Assembly (NCBI GenBank): GCA_963727015.1
Contig: CAVSEV010000014.1
Span: forward strand, 122,051 to 186,050
Length of the DNA stretch: 64,000 nucleotides
Direction: 5' to 3'
Source: DATFVJ01 sp963727015
Lineage (GTDB): Bacteria > Actinomycetota > Actinomycetes > Streptosporangiales > Streptosporangiaceae
Shown: positions 53,233 through 62,855 of the stretch, one piece after another
How the letters are laid out: each line of letters opens with the position of its first letter
Position numbering within the stretch: position 1 is the first letter of the stretch
Notes under the pieces: model-generated
Seen by the model: only the letters and a program-made list of their open reading frames with translations
Told to the model about the DNA's origin: nothing
The model's database searches: none
Translations under genes and position numbers: made by a program

Positions 53233-54882
53233 ATGGCGTTCCGGGAGGTTCTGGTGACACAGGTGAAAGAGGTCTTGCGGGCGTGGCTGGCCGGGGCGGG
53301 GAAGCGGCCGGCGGGCAGGCGCGCGGGCGTGGACGTGAAGACCGCCAGCCGGTATATCAAGGCGGCGCAGGCGGCGGGCTTGGCCCGTGACGGGGATGAG
53401 TCGCAGCTGACTGATGAGCTGCTCGGGCAGGTGGTCGCGGCGGTGCGCCCGGCCCGCCCGGCCGGGCACGGCGCGTCGTGGGAGGTGCTGGGGCCGGTGA
53501 AGGCCGATGTCACCGGGTGGGTGAAAGACGGCCTGACGCTGGTGAAGATCGGGGAGCTGCTGGAGCGGCGGGGGACGGTGGTGCCGTACCGGACGCTGGC
53601 GCGGTTCGCGGCAGCGGAGTGCGGTTACTCCTCGTCCCGGCAGAAGGTGACGGTGCCGGTGGCGGACGGGAAGCCGGGCGGGGAGGTACAGCTCGATTTC
53701 GGGTACCTGGGGATGATTGCCGACGGGGACCGGCGGCGGAAGCTGCACGCGCTGGTGTTCACCGCGGTGTTCTCGCGGTACTGCTTCGTGTTCTTGACGT
53801 TCTCGCAGACCACGCAGGCGGTGATCGCGGGCTGCGAGGCGGCGTGGGCGTTTTATGGCGGCATGTTCGCGGTGCTCGTGCCGGACAACCTGAAGCCGGT
53901 GGTGGATCGGGCGGACCGGCTGGAGCCGGGGTGGAACCGGGAGTGGCTGGAGTACATGCAGGCCCGGGGCCTGGCCGCCGACCCGGCCAGGGTCCGCTCG
54001 CCGCAGGATAAGGGGCGGGTGGAGTCCGGGGTGAAGTTCGCCCAGCGCAGCTTCTTCGCCGGGGAGCAGTTCACGGGCCTGGATGATGCGCAGCGCCGCG
54101 CGGAGGACTGGTGCCGGGTCCGGGCCGGGATGCGGGTGCACGGCACCACCCGCCAGCGGCCCGCGGAGGTGTTCGCGCAGCTGGAGGCGCCGGCGCTGCT
54201 GCCGGCGCCGGAGCAGCCGTACCGGGTCCCGGCGTGGAGCGAGGCCAAGGTGGGCCGTGATTTCCATGTCCGGGCGCAGCACGCGTTCTACTCGGTGCCG
54301 TACCGGCTGGCCGGGCAGCAGGTCAGCGTCCGGGCGGACGGGACGCTGGTCAAGATCTACCACCGCGGCCAGGTGATCCGCACCCACCCGCAGCAGCCGG
54401 CGGGCGGCCGGGCCAGCGACCCGGCGGACTTCCCGCCGGGCACCGACGTCTACGCGCGCCGCGACGTGGACAAGCTGGCGAGGATGGCCGCCGCCAGGGG
54501 CGAGGCGATCGGGATCTACGCCGCGCGGGTGCTGGACACGCCGCTGCCGTGGACGAGGATGCGCGCGGTTTACGCGCTGATCGGGTTAGCCCGCACCTAC
54601 GGCAATGACGCCGTGGAGCAGGCCTGCGCGGCGGCCCTTGAACTCGACGTGATCAGCGTCGCCAAGATCAAGAGCATCGTGGAGAAAGGCACCGGCAGGC
54701 AGGCCGCGCAGGCCGCCGCCCGCAGCCGCCAGGCCGGCGACGCTGCCAGGAAGGTCACCGCGGCCCGGTTCGCCCGTGATCCCCGCGAGTTCGCCACCGC
54801 CACCGGCATCCGCATGCAGGTCCTGCCTGGCGGCGGCGGCCCTGCCGCTCCCGCAGGCAGTCCCGGCGCGGACGGAGCCTGA
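53233..54882 (+). CDS. istA: IS21 family transposase IstA
   Basis: ATG at 53233 (MAFREVLVTQVKEVLRAWLA); an upstream ATG at 53176 is in frame and also possible. The helix-turn-helix is 'RRAGVDVKTASRYIKAAQAA'. The DDE core has 'GEVQLDFGYLGMIADGDRRR' (first Asp), 'MFAVLVPDNLKPVVDRADRL' (second Asp) and 'RSPQDKGRVESGVKFAQRSF' (Glu). The C-terminal beta-barrel region 'VGRDFHVRAQHAFYSVPYRL' is typical. 549 residues, intact. IstA cuts and joins DNA with the help of the ATPase IstB, whose gene is broken here. Confidence 0.9.
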   Translation: MAFREVLVTQVKEVLRAWLAGAGKRPAGRRAGVDVKTASRYIKAAQAAGLARDGDESQLTDELLGQVVAAVRPARPAGHGASWEVLGPVKADVTGWVKDGLTLVKIGELLERRGTVVPYRTLARFAAAECGYSSSRQKVTVPVADGKPGGEVQLDFGYLGMIADGDRRRKLHALVFTAVFSRYCFVFLTFSQTTQAVIAGCEAAWAFYGGMFAVLVPDNLKPVVDRADRLEPGWNREWLEYMQARGLAADPARVRSPQDKGRVESGVKFAQRSFFAGEQFTGLDDAQRRAEDWCRVRAGMRVHGTTRQRPAEVFAQLEAPALLPAPEQPYRVPAWSEAKVGRDFHVRAQHAFYSVPYRLAGQQVSVRADGTLVKIYHRGQVIRTHPQQPAGGRASDPADFPPGTDVYARRDVDKLARMAAARGEAIGIYAARVLDTPLPWTRMRAVYALIGLARTYGNDAVEQACAAALELDVISVAKIKSIVEKGTGRQAAQAAARSRQAGDAARKVTAARFARDPREFATATGIRMQVLPGGGGPAAPAGSPGADGA

Positions 54883-55007
54883 CGGGCCCGCGCCGCAGGT
54901 CACGGCGTCACGACCGGGATCCATCTCATTCCGTCCATCTCATTGCATCTCATGCTCATTTCATTTCGTTCCGCCGTGCCCGGCACGCGCGGGAAAGGAC
55001 AGCCCCG

Positions 55008-56046
55008 ATGACGACGATCACGACCCTGCCCCAGCGCCGCCGCCACCTGCCGGTACCCGGGATGCGCGAACCCGGCCCGCCTCAAGGACCCGGCCGCGCC
55101 GGGTCCCCGGCCCGGCTACTGCGAGCAGGACATTCCCGAGGACACCGGTGACGGCACGGCGGTCATGATCCGGCACACCGCGATGACCGCGTTCCGGCGC
55201 CGCCGCCAGCTCGCCGGGCAGCCGGACCAGGACCGGCCGGTCACCGCGGCCGTCAGCCGGGCCGCGGCGATCCGCGACGACGCGCTCGCCGCGATGACCC
55301 GCCTGGGCGCCCAGCTGTCCGCCGCGCTGGACCAGCTCGCCGTCCTCGGCGACCAGCTGGCCGCGGCCGCCGACCCCGAGGCCGCCGAAGCACAGGCCGA
55401 GGCAGTCCGCGCCGAGACCGCCGCCCAGATCGAGCAAGCCCGCGCCGAGACCGCCAGCCAGGCATACGCCCGGCACGCCGCCGAACTGGACGCCGCCGAG
55501 GCCCGCGCCGCGGCTGCCGAGGCCATCGCCGCGGCCGAGGCCCAGACCCGGGCACGCCAGCATGCCGAGTCCGCCGCCAGCGCCGCCGCCTGCGCCCTGC
55601 GCGACGAGCGCGCAGCCGCCCAGGACGCCATCACCGCCGCCCGCGCCGAACGCGGCACCGCCCTGGCCGCCGCCGAGGACACCCGCCGCGACGCCGCCCG
55701 CGCCCGCGGGCAAGACCAGCAGCGGCACGCCGCCGAGCTCGCCACCGCCACAGCGCAGCTGGCCGCCGCGAACGACACCATCACCACGCTGCGCGACCAG
55801 CTCACCCGCGCCGAGGCCGCCCTGGACCGCGAGCGCGCCGAGCAGCACCGCCTCACCGGCTTCCTGCACGACCTCATCACCAGCCGCCAGCACCCGGCCG
55901 GCCCGCAGGCCGCCGACGACCCCGAACCGGCAAACTGCCAGCCCGGGCAGCACCGCCCGCCGCCGCCAGGCACCGCGATGACCGCGGCGCCGCACGGCCC
56001 CCCCGCGCACACGACACCGGCACCGGCACCACGAACAGCACGATGA
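55008..56046 (+). pseudogene. Coiled-coil accessory gene between istA and istB (possible N-terminal shift)
   Basis: From 55165 the frame is open for 293 codons (MIRHTAMTAFRRRRQLAGQP) and is almost entirely Ala/Glu/Arg coiled coil: 'AVRAETAAQIEQARAETASQ', 'AAEDTRRDAARARGQDQQRH', 'AANDTITTLRDQLTRAEAAL'. Sequence just upstream in the same frame ('DPAAPGPRPGYCEQDIPEDT') also looks coding, and an ATG at 55008 (MTTITTLPQRRRHLPV) in another frame may be the original start, so one shift is suspected near 55075. The stop overlaps the istB region (ATGA at 56043). Role unknown; a DNA-binding coiled-coil or KfrA-like structural role is a guess. Confidence 0.55.
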
Positions 56047-56699
56047 AAGGACACCCGATGACCCTGGCCGACCCGGTCAGCCCCGACCTCAAACGGCACC
56101 TGCGCACCCTCAAGCTCGGCCAGCTCCTGGCCACCCTCCCCGACCGGCTCACCCTCGCCCGGCAGAACAAACTCCCGCACGCCGACTTCCTCGAGCTGCT
56201 GCTATCCGACGAGGTCACCCGCCGCGAGAACGGGTCAGCCGCCCGCCGGGCCCGCGCCGCCGGGCTCGACCCCGACATGCGCATCGACACCTGGGACGCC
56301 ACCGCCGCCGTCCGCTATGACCAGCAGCTATGGAACGAACTCGTCAGCCTGCGGTTCGCCGAAGCCGCCCACGGCGCCCTGATACTCGGGCCCGTCGGGG
56401 TCGGCAAGACCTTCCTGGCCACCGCGCTGGGCCACATCGCCGTCCGCCGCCGCCTCACCGTGCACATGGCCCGCGCCGACCACCTGTTCAAACGGCTCAA
56501 AGCCGCCCGGCTGGACAACAGCACCGAAGCCGAGCACCGCCGCCTGGCCGCCGTGAACCTGCTGATCATCGATCTATCCGGCGTCCTCGGCCCCCGTCCG
56601 TAACGTCAGCCAGCGTGGCCGAGCTGCTGTTTTCCCACGTCGGCGTGTCGTTATCCAAGGTCCCACACCAACGTCGGCGACGTCGGCATGATCACCTGC

Positions 56700-57893
56700 A
56701 TGGGGGTGCAGCGTGTCCTGCTCGACGGGCAGCGGACCTGGACGGTGACCGGTGAGGATCACCTTCCGGTCGGTCCGGTCGAGGAGTACCTGGAGTTCTT
56801 GCGGGTGGCGCAGCAGTCCTCGCCGAACACGGTCCGCTCGTATGCCACGTCGCTGGCTCGCTGGTGGGGGTATCTGACAACCGCCAGGACGGCGTGGGAC
56901 GCGGTGACCTTGCCGTTCTTCATCTCTTTCGTGGCCGCGCTGCGCACCGGGAACCCGGCGGGGGTGACCCGGCTCCCGGTCGGCGAGCAGGCTGAGCGCC
57001 TGGCGGAGTCGACGGTCGCGGCCCGGGTCACGGCGGTGCTGTCGTTCTACCGCTACCATGCCGACGTCGGCCAGGTGCCGGTGGCCGGGAGACTTTACCG
57101 GATGAGCAGCCACGGCGGCCGCTACGTCCGGGGCTGGTGCACCTGCAGCGGGGCCGGGACCGCCCCGGCGCAGCGGTCCGGGTGCGCCGGGCGGCGGCCC
57201 GGCCGGTGCCGCTGCTGACCCCAGGCCAGGTCGAGGCCATCATCGACGGGTGTGCGCGGTGGGATGCCGCGGCGGGGCAGTGGTCAGGGTCGGTCCGGGA
57301 CCGGCTGCTGTTCGCCGCGCTCGCGGGACGGCATGCGGCTCGGCGAGGTGCTGTCGACCCGGCATTGCGACTGGAACGCCGGGCGCGGCAAGACCCCGTT
57401 CATCGAGGTCGTCCCGCGCCAGGATCACCCGGCCGGGGTGCGGTGCAAGGGCAGCCGTTACCGGCGGATCTACATCAGCGATGAGCTGGAGCGCCTGCAC
57501 AGCGAGTATGTCTGGCAGCTGTGCGACGCCGGGGCGCACCAGGTGACCGACCTGGCGACCCATTTCGTGTTCGTCAACTTGCACCGCGGGAAGTGGCTGG
57601 CCCCGCTGCGGCCGGAGACCGTCTATGACCGGGTTGACGCGCTGAAGCACACGCTCGGCGACGCGGTCCCGCCCGGATGGACGCCGCACTGGTTTCGTCA
57701 CACGCATGCCACGGCTTTGCTGCTGTCCGGTGCCCGTGAGCATGTCGTGATGCGCAGGCTCGGGCACGCCGATATCCAGACGACGCTGAACTTGTATGGC
57801 TGGGTGACCGAGGACGCTGAGCTGCGGGCGCTGGCGGACTGGCGCGGCTTCTGCTCCGGGTGGCGCGGCTGGGAAGGCGGTTCCGGTGAGTAA
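56700..57893 (+). pseudogene. tnpA: Tyrosine recombinase, TnpA-like, frameshifted
   Basis: Starts MGVQRVLLDGQRTWTVTGED; an ATG 12 bases upstream is also in frame. The core-binding domain has 'YLEFLRVAQQSSPNTVRSYA' and 'VAARVTAVLSFYRYHADVG'. After shifts near 57130 and 57320 it continues 'PLLTPGQVEAIIDGCARWD', 'GMRLGEVLSTRHCDWNAGRG' (catalytic Arg), 'WFRHTHATALLLSGAREH' (His-x-x-Arg) and 'LGHADIQTTLNLYGWVTEDA' (His and Tyr). All catalytic residues are kept, in about 400 residues. Two shifts would prevent a full product. The stop overlaps a GTG that may open the next gene. Confidence 0.75.
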
Positions 57894-59985
57894 CCCGCCC
57901 CGTCACCTGCACGCGGCCGGCACGCGCGGACCGGTGGACCGAGCGCCGCCCTTGTCGCGGGACTTGCCCCGCCATTCACCGGGACCGTGTTCGACCCGGC
58001 TGATCCAGTGCTAGCCGAATTCTGTGCCGTGGATCGCGCGCCGTGCTGCGACGGACGCGCTGCCGGTGCCGATGCAGCGGGAGATCTGCTGGTGGCTGGC
58101 TACCTGCCACGCCAACGGGGAACGCGTCGTGGACACCTGCGACTGGAGACGGTGGACCGCGACTGCGTCGGACGTGGCGGCCGAGCGGCCGCAGGTCCGG
58201 TCATTCTCCGACCTGGCCCTGGCCGAGTGGATGACCGCCTGGAGCACAGGTTCCACGCCGATCACGGCCGGCTCCCGCCCAGGCAGCCGGGACCGGGCCG
58301 AGGCCGCGCTGCGCGGGATGCTGCCCCGGCTGGCGATCCGCTACAGCGACGAGCCCTGGTGGAAGCACGAGTGTGGTGCCTGCGGTTCGACCCGCGGATC
58401 CCTCACCGCGAGCACGAGCCCCACGGGGACGCCTCCGTCCGGTGGGATAACATCGCGCCCCGGTGGCTGCGCGAGGGCTCAAGTTCTACCTTACATCCTG
58501 ATGGAAGCGGGGCAGCTGACCTGGTCCACGGTCGCTGCCGTGGCGGGTGTTCGCGGCCCGGTTCAGCGAGTTCGCCATCTCCCGCGGAATCGGCCATCCC
58601 GCCCTCGTGGCCGACCCGCCGGGCTGCGGCCGATGGCGCTGGAATTCCGGGCGTTCCTGCGCCAGTGGCGGCGAGAACCACCGGCTCAGAAGGAACGCGG
58701 CGGCCCGCTGGATGACCGGTCGGTCGCCTGCACCCTGCGGGTGATCGGGAACTTCTACCGGGCGATGAACGATTACCGGGCCGACGCGGCCGCGGCGACC
58801 GGCGATGCACGGTGGCTGGAGCTGACCGAAGCCCACGCCCGGCTCTACCGCGGCGAGGAATTCCGCGCGGACGGGCATCCGGGAAGCCGACGAACGCAAC
58901 TACATCAGCGACACCGACCTGACCCGCATGCTCGCAATACATCGAGCTGCTGGGCATGCCCCGCGACCAGGCCATGACCATCACCCGGGACGGCCAGGAA
59001 GCCGAAGCGGCCGGGCTCGGGCAGCCCGCGATGATGCGGGCCTGGCTGATCCAGGCGCTTACCGGGCGGCGGGCATCCGAGATCCTGCTGATGGACTTCG
59101 AGCCGCTGTCCCCGGATCCCCGGCATCGACCCGGCCGCCGTCCCCGATGGCGGGATGATCGACCGGCTCCGCTACCAGCAGACCAAGATCGACGGCGCGC
59201 CGACGACCATCCTGGTCGGCGACGATGTCGTCCAGATCATCCGGGAACAGCAAGACTGGGTCCGGCAGCGGTGGAACCTCGGGCCGGACCAGACCGTGCG
59301 ATACCTGTTCCCCCGGGCTACAGGGAACCGCAAGGGCACCCGGGCCTGGGTAACCAGCCACTACGACCGGATGCTCCGCAAGTTCAGCGACGCGTCGGGC
59401 TGCGCGAAGCTCCGGCCAGGAGCTGCGTACTCCCGCAGCCACCGGCTCCGTCACACCAAAGCCACACCCTGCTCAACGCCGGCGCCCCGATCCACGTCGT
59501 GCAGCGCTACCTCGGACATCGCTCACCCGAAATGAGCATGCGGTATGCGGCGACCCTGGCCAGCACCGCCGAACGCGAGTTCCTGGCCATGGTCAAATCG
59601 GCCGCGACGGCCGCGAGGCCGGCATGGACCGCCGTGACATGCTCGACCTGCTCCAGGCCGACCGGCGCACCGACCGGATCCTGCCCAACGGCTACTGCCT
59701 GCTGCCCCCGGTCCGGTCCTGCGACAAAGGCAACGCCTGCCACGGCTGCGACCACTTCGCCACCGACCGCAGCCACCTCCCCGAGATCCGCCGCCAGCTC
59801 ACCGCCACCGAGCAGCTCATCGAGCACCGCAAAGCCCAGCACCTGGGCCGCTACGGCGAGCCGATGAGCGACACCAACATCTGGCTCGAACAGCGGATCA
59901 CCGAGATCCGCAGCATGCGACTGGAAATCACGGCACTGCAGGCCCAGCGCCGACGACACCGCCGTCGTCCGCGGCGCCGGCGTCT
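57886..59985 (+). pseudogene. tnpB: Tyrosine recombinase, TnpB-like, heavily frameshifted
   Basis: About 680 codons in many frames. Recognisable in order: 'MQREICWWLATCHANGERVV', 'LKFYLHILMEAGQLTWSTVA'-like core, 'CTLRVIGNFYRAMNDYRADA', 'LTGRRASEILLMDFEPLSPD' (catalytic Arg), 'RLRYQQTKIDGAPTTILVGD', 'SRSHRLRHTKAT' (His-x-x-Arg), 'VQRYLGHRSPEMSMRYAATL' (His and Tyr), and a C-terminal cysteine cluster 'SCDKGNACHGCDHFATDRSH' typical of TnpB-type recombinases. At least eight single-base shifts. The C-terminal end from 59624 is open through 'SMRLEITALQAQ'. Confidence 0.7.
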
Positions 59986-60050
59986 GCGGCAGGCCCGGCT
60001 ACCCGGCACCAACCCGTGCCCGTCACCATCACCGGCAAGCCGGACCCGTC

Positions 60051-60492
60051 ATGACCAGCACCAGCACGCCAGCAGCACCGCCAGCGAGCGGCGCGCCGCC
60101 GCGCTCCGCCGCGCCGCCCAGGCAAAACGCCAGGCAGCCACCGCCCGCGCCGACACCGCGATCCGCCAGCTCGTCAAGAGACGGCAGAGAAATCAACTTC
60201 AGGTCCGTCGCCCGCACCGGCGGAGTCAGCCTCGACTTCCTCTACGCCAACGACGACCTACGCACGCGGATCGAAAAACTGCGACCCAGCAGACCGGCAC
60301 GCCCCGCCCGCCCACCCGCAACCCGCCGCCGCGGAAACGAAACATCGTGCACATCCTCACGACAAGCTCCGCCAGGAACGCGACGCCCGCCGCACCGCGG
60401 GCAGTGACCTCGAGAACGCACTCGCCGCAGCGCACGGCGAACTCCTCCGCCTTCGCCGCCTCCTGAACCAGCACGGCGTCACCGTCAGCTAG
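60051..60492 (+). pseudogene. tnpC: TnpC/DUF6262-like small protein, frameshifted
   Basis: Reading across frames: MTSTSTPAAPPAS, 'ERRAAALRRAAQAKRQAATA', 'DGREINFRSVARTGGVSLDF' (helix-turn-helix-like), 'LYANDDLRTRIEKLR', then 'GSDLENALAAAHGELLRLRR' and ending 'LLNQHGVTVS' at 60492. The helical start, central DNA-binding motif and terminal coiled coil fit the DUF6262/TnpC accessory protein that follows the two recombinases in Tn554-like elements. At least two shifts. Confidence 0.65.
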
Positions 60493-60544
60493 TGCCGCAT
60501 CAGGAAACGCTCGCCCTACTGCGCTCTCAGGTACTGTCGTCGTC

Positions 60545-61144
60545 GTGCTGGCGTGGATCAACGGCCCGTCCGGAGGGGGCAAGACCGCGACGGCCTTCGA
60601 GCTGCAACGGCGGCTGCCGGAAGCATCGTCTGCGACCCAGAGCATCTCGGGTTCGGCCTGCACCGCATGCTCCCGCCGCCCTGCGCACGGATTTTCAGTA
60701 CCTGCCAGCGTGGCGGTCCGGCGTGCGCGAGGTCCTGGACCTGATCGCACGCAACCATGAAGGCCCGGTCATCGTCCCCATGACCATGACCGACTCCCGC
60801 TACTTCACGCAGATCATCGGCGGGCTCCGCGACGACGGGCACGATGTGCGCCACTTCGCGCTGCTGGCCGACCGCGCCACGGTGCTACGGCGGCTCAGCC
60901 GACGCGGGTTCAGCTACGGGCTCAGGCGGGAGCGCTGGGCAGTGGACAGGCTCGATGAGTGCCTGGCCCGGCTGCGTGAGCCCGAGTTCGCCCAGCACAT
61001 CTCTACAGACCGGCAGACAGTGCCCAAGTCGCCGACACGATCGCCCGGATCGCTGCACTGCCCATCGTTCCGGACACCGGTGGACGAGCACGGGCATCGC
61101 TGCGCCGTTACGCGACGACCCTGCGGCACATCCGCTTCGATTGA
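60545..61144 (+). pseudogene. TmrB-like P-loop ATPase (tunicamycin-resistance family), two frameshifts
   Basis: GTG start, MLAWINGPSGGGKTATAFEL: P-loop GPSGGGKT at residues 7-14. After a shift near 60620, 'SIVCDPEHLGFGLHRMLPP'. After another near 60690, 'DFQYLPAWRSGVREVLDLIA', 'GPVIVPMTMTDSRYFTQIIG', 'HFALLADRATVLRRLSRRG' and, in the end frame, 'ASLRRYATTLRHIRFD'. The pattern W-I-N-G, D-P-E..G, P-A-W-R, V-P-M-T is that of the TmrB family of ATP-binding proteins, one of which gives tunicamycin resistance in Bacillus. Here it sits in the cargo position of a Tn554-like transposon. Both shifts look like one lost G or C. Confidence 0.7.
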
Positions 61145-61623
61145 CCACGCCAAGATCAACGGCAACCGCACGCCGCCGCTCCCCAGAACACTCCCGGGCA
61201 TGACCGGCAGGGCAACCCTGCCTGACACGGCACCAGCCACGTTGCGGACGTGTCCGCAACGTGCCCTGCGGAAACGTGAAAAATGTATGTTCGAACACCA
61301 GATAGGTGGACGATTTCGCGCTCCAGCCGCTGGACGAGACCTCCACCACCGACTTCTACGAGCTGACCGTCGCCCGGCACCGCAACAACGCCACCATCGT
61401 CACCTCCAACCGGACCCCGGATGAATGGCTCGGCCTCCTGCACGACCAGCTGCTGGCCCAGTCCGCCGTCGACAGGCTCACCTCCACCTGCCACGAACTC
61501 GTCATCGAAGGCGACTCCTACCGCAAACGCCAGCGCCCCAGCCGCCACTCGCCTTGACGGAACCCGCCGCACACCCCAAGATGACACAACAGCCGCAAGG
61601 GTGGTCCCTAGGTCGTGGCAACA

Positions 61624-62005
61624 CCCTGGTCCCATGGTCCTGGCAAATGACACTGGATCTCGCCTGACTCTGCGCTTTGTCCGGTGTCATGCTGATCTGC
61701 GATGCAGAGCCCTTGGCCCGGGCGGCCCGCGGCGCGTCCGGTGTAGGTGGCAGCCGCGCGAACGGTTCTTGTGGACCTTTGATAGACCCGCCGTCGACCT
61801 GCGGTGCACTTGGCACATACCGCGTGGCGATCTGGCATGGATGCTGGCGGGAGGTCAAATACGGGCGTCACCTGCGATTCCTGCGGAATCACTAATGGTC
61901 TTGGCCTGATCCGCGCACCCGTACCCGGGGGTGACCAGACAGGTCGGCGCATGAGTGACATGAGAAGCGCACGCGGGCTGCGTCCCGCGGCCCAATCATG
62001 TACGG
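61624..62005. other. Intergenic stretch after the IS21 right end
   Basis: About 380 bases between the IS21 terminal repeat and the next gene. Just outside the repeat are CCATGGTCC and TGGCAAATGACA, the latter close to a motif at the IS21 left end. No gene is supported. Confidence 0.3.
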
Positions 62006-62800
62006 GTGGCGGACCTGACGATCGCTGATGTGGACGAGATCAAGGAGTTCCTGGTCGGCACGTGCGACGAGGTGCTCAGATGGCTTTCTGGCACCCCTGG
62101 GAGCCTGGCTGGCAGTCTGAGGCGTACTGCGAAGTGCGCAACGGAGAGCGGCGCCCTGCGGGCGGGGCCTGGGGCGAAGCGCCGGTCCGCACTGCGTACG
62201 CGGCGGCAGCGGTGTTCCTGTTCGCGGCGCTGGACTGCCTATCCCCGATGGCTCATTCGGTCACCCTGCTCACCACCGCCTACGTCCCCAATGTGCAGGG
62301 GCGGGCGGCGATGGAGGCTGGTTCCCAGGCATGGTGGCCGCTTGAAACGGGGATCGGGGCGCGCCGCAGAGTCATCCGATCTGTGCTTATCCGCGCCCAG
62401 AGCGCCCGCTTCCTCGGCCAGGCGGTCCGGAGGGTCGATCCGGCGCTAACCGTCACCGACTACGGCGAGGATCCGCGCCGTCCTGCAGTATGCGACTGGT
62501 TTGGGCCTGACCTACATCTGCACCGACCCCGTGTGGAATGCGAGGCGAAATCCTGCCGGGTACACCAGGCGCGCCACGGAGTTTGAAAGCGCTGTGGGGG
62601 TTGGTGCCGCCTACAAGATCTACTCTGGTGCTGCCCATGCCGAGTTGTACGCGGTGATGCAAGGCTGGCGGCAGGCCGCCGCACCGGGGGTGTGCCGGCG
62701 GCGTTGGAACGGTGGCCAGGACGGGAAGCTGTCTGGACATCTGCGATCGTGAGTGCCGGGTTTGTCATGGTTCCCGCCTTTTCCTCATCGCTCTACCCGG
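62006..62800 (+). pseudogene. Uncharacterised actinobacterial protein, frameshifted
   Basis: Starts GTG (MADLTIADVDEIKEFLVGTC). After a shift near 62085 it continues 'RTAYAAAAVFLFAALDCLSP', 'HSVTLLTTAYVPNVQGRAAM', 'ARRRVIRSVLIRAQSARFLG' and 'LTVTDYGEDP'. After another near 62480, 'LGLTYICTDPVWNARRNPAG', 'FESAVGVGAAYKIYSGAAHA' and 'ELYAVMQGWRQAAAPG'. It then shifts again to 'FVMVPAFSSSLYP'. I have seen similar unnamed proteins of about 300 residues in actinobacteria, with no known role. The 'YSGAAHAELYAVMQGW' stretch looks conserved and could be functional. Confidence 0.55.
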
Positions 62801-62855
62801 CCGGTGGGCAACTTGGCCGCCGGGAGCAGCGGCATGACGAGCATGGAGGCCGCGG

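Larger units (their letters stand above)
56574..61308 (+). mobile_element. Tn554-like transposon in istB, with a TmrB-like cargo gene
   Basis: 4.73 kb between the two halves of istB. Gene order: tyrosine recombinase A, tyrosine recombinase B, a DUF6262/TnpC-like small protein, then a P-loop ATPase of TmrB type, all on the plus strand. This matches the Tn554 family plan (tnpA, tnpB, tnpC plus resistance cargo). Ends carry no long inverted repeats, as in Tn554; CTATC near the left and GATAG near the right edge are a short inverted pair. All four genes show single-base shifts. Exact ends are uncertain by 2-3 bases. Confidence 0.7.
56058..61557 (+). pseudogene. istB: IS21 helper ATPase IstB, split by a Tn554-like transposon
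   Basis: The 5' part starts MTLADPVSPDLKRHLRTLKL seven bases after AAAGGA and has Walker A ALILGPVGVGKTFLATALG. It breaks off inside the Walker B codons at 56573 (LLIID). The 3' part starts at 61309 (DDFALQPLDETSTTDFYELT), then 'NNATIVTSNRTPDEWLGLLH' (sensor region) and 'DQLLAQSAVDRLTSTCHELV' to a stop at 61557. Joining the two restores 'LLIIDDFALQPLDE', a perfect IstB Walker B. So a normal protein of about 250 residues was interrupted at a precise spot. Confidence 0.85.
53139..61623 (+). mobile_element. IS21-family element with a coiled-coil gene, interrupted by a Tn554-like transposon
   Basis: Terminal inverted repeats of 24 bases: left TGTTGCCACGGGGATGGGAC.. (53139) and right, read inward, TGTTGCCACGACCTAGGGAC.. 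(61623), sharing TGTTGCCACG and GGGACCACC with five differences between. Further copies of the GGGACCACCTG core lie at the left end, as in IS21. It carries istA, an extra coiled-coil gene and istB. Without the 4.73-kb insertion in istB the element would be about 3.75 kb. Confidence 0.75.

Noticed and set aside
53113..54387. Long minus-strand frame opposite istA, continuous with the hypothetical gene 52462-53112
   Set aside because: The part opposite istA is a shadow. I kept only the portion outside the IS21 element.
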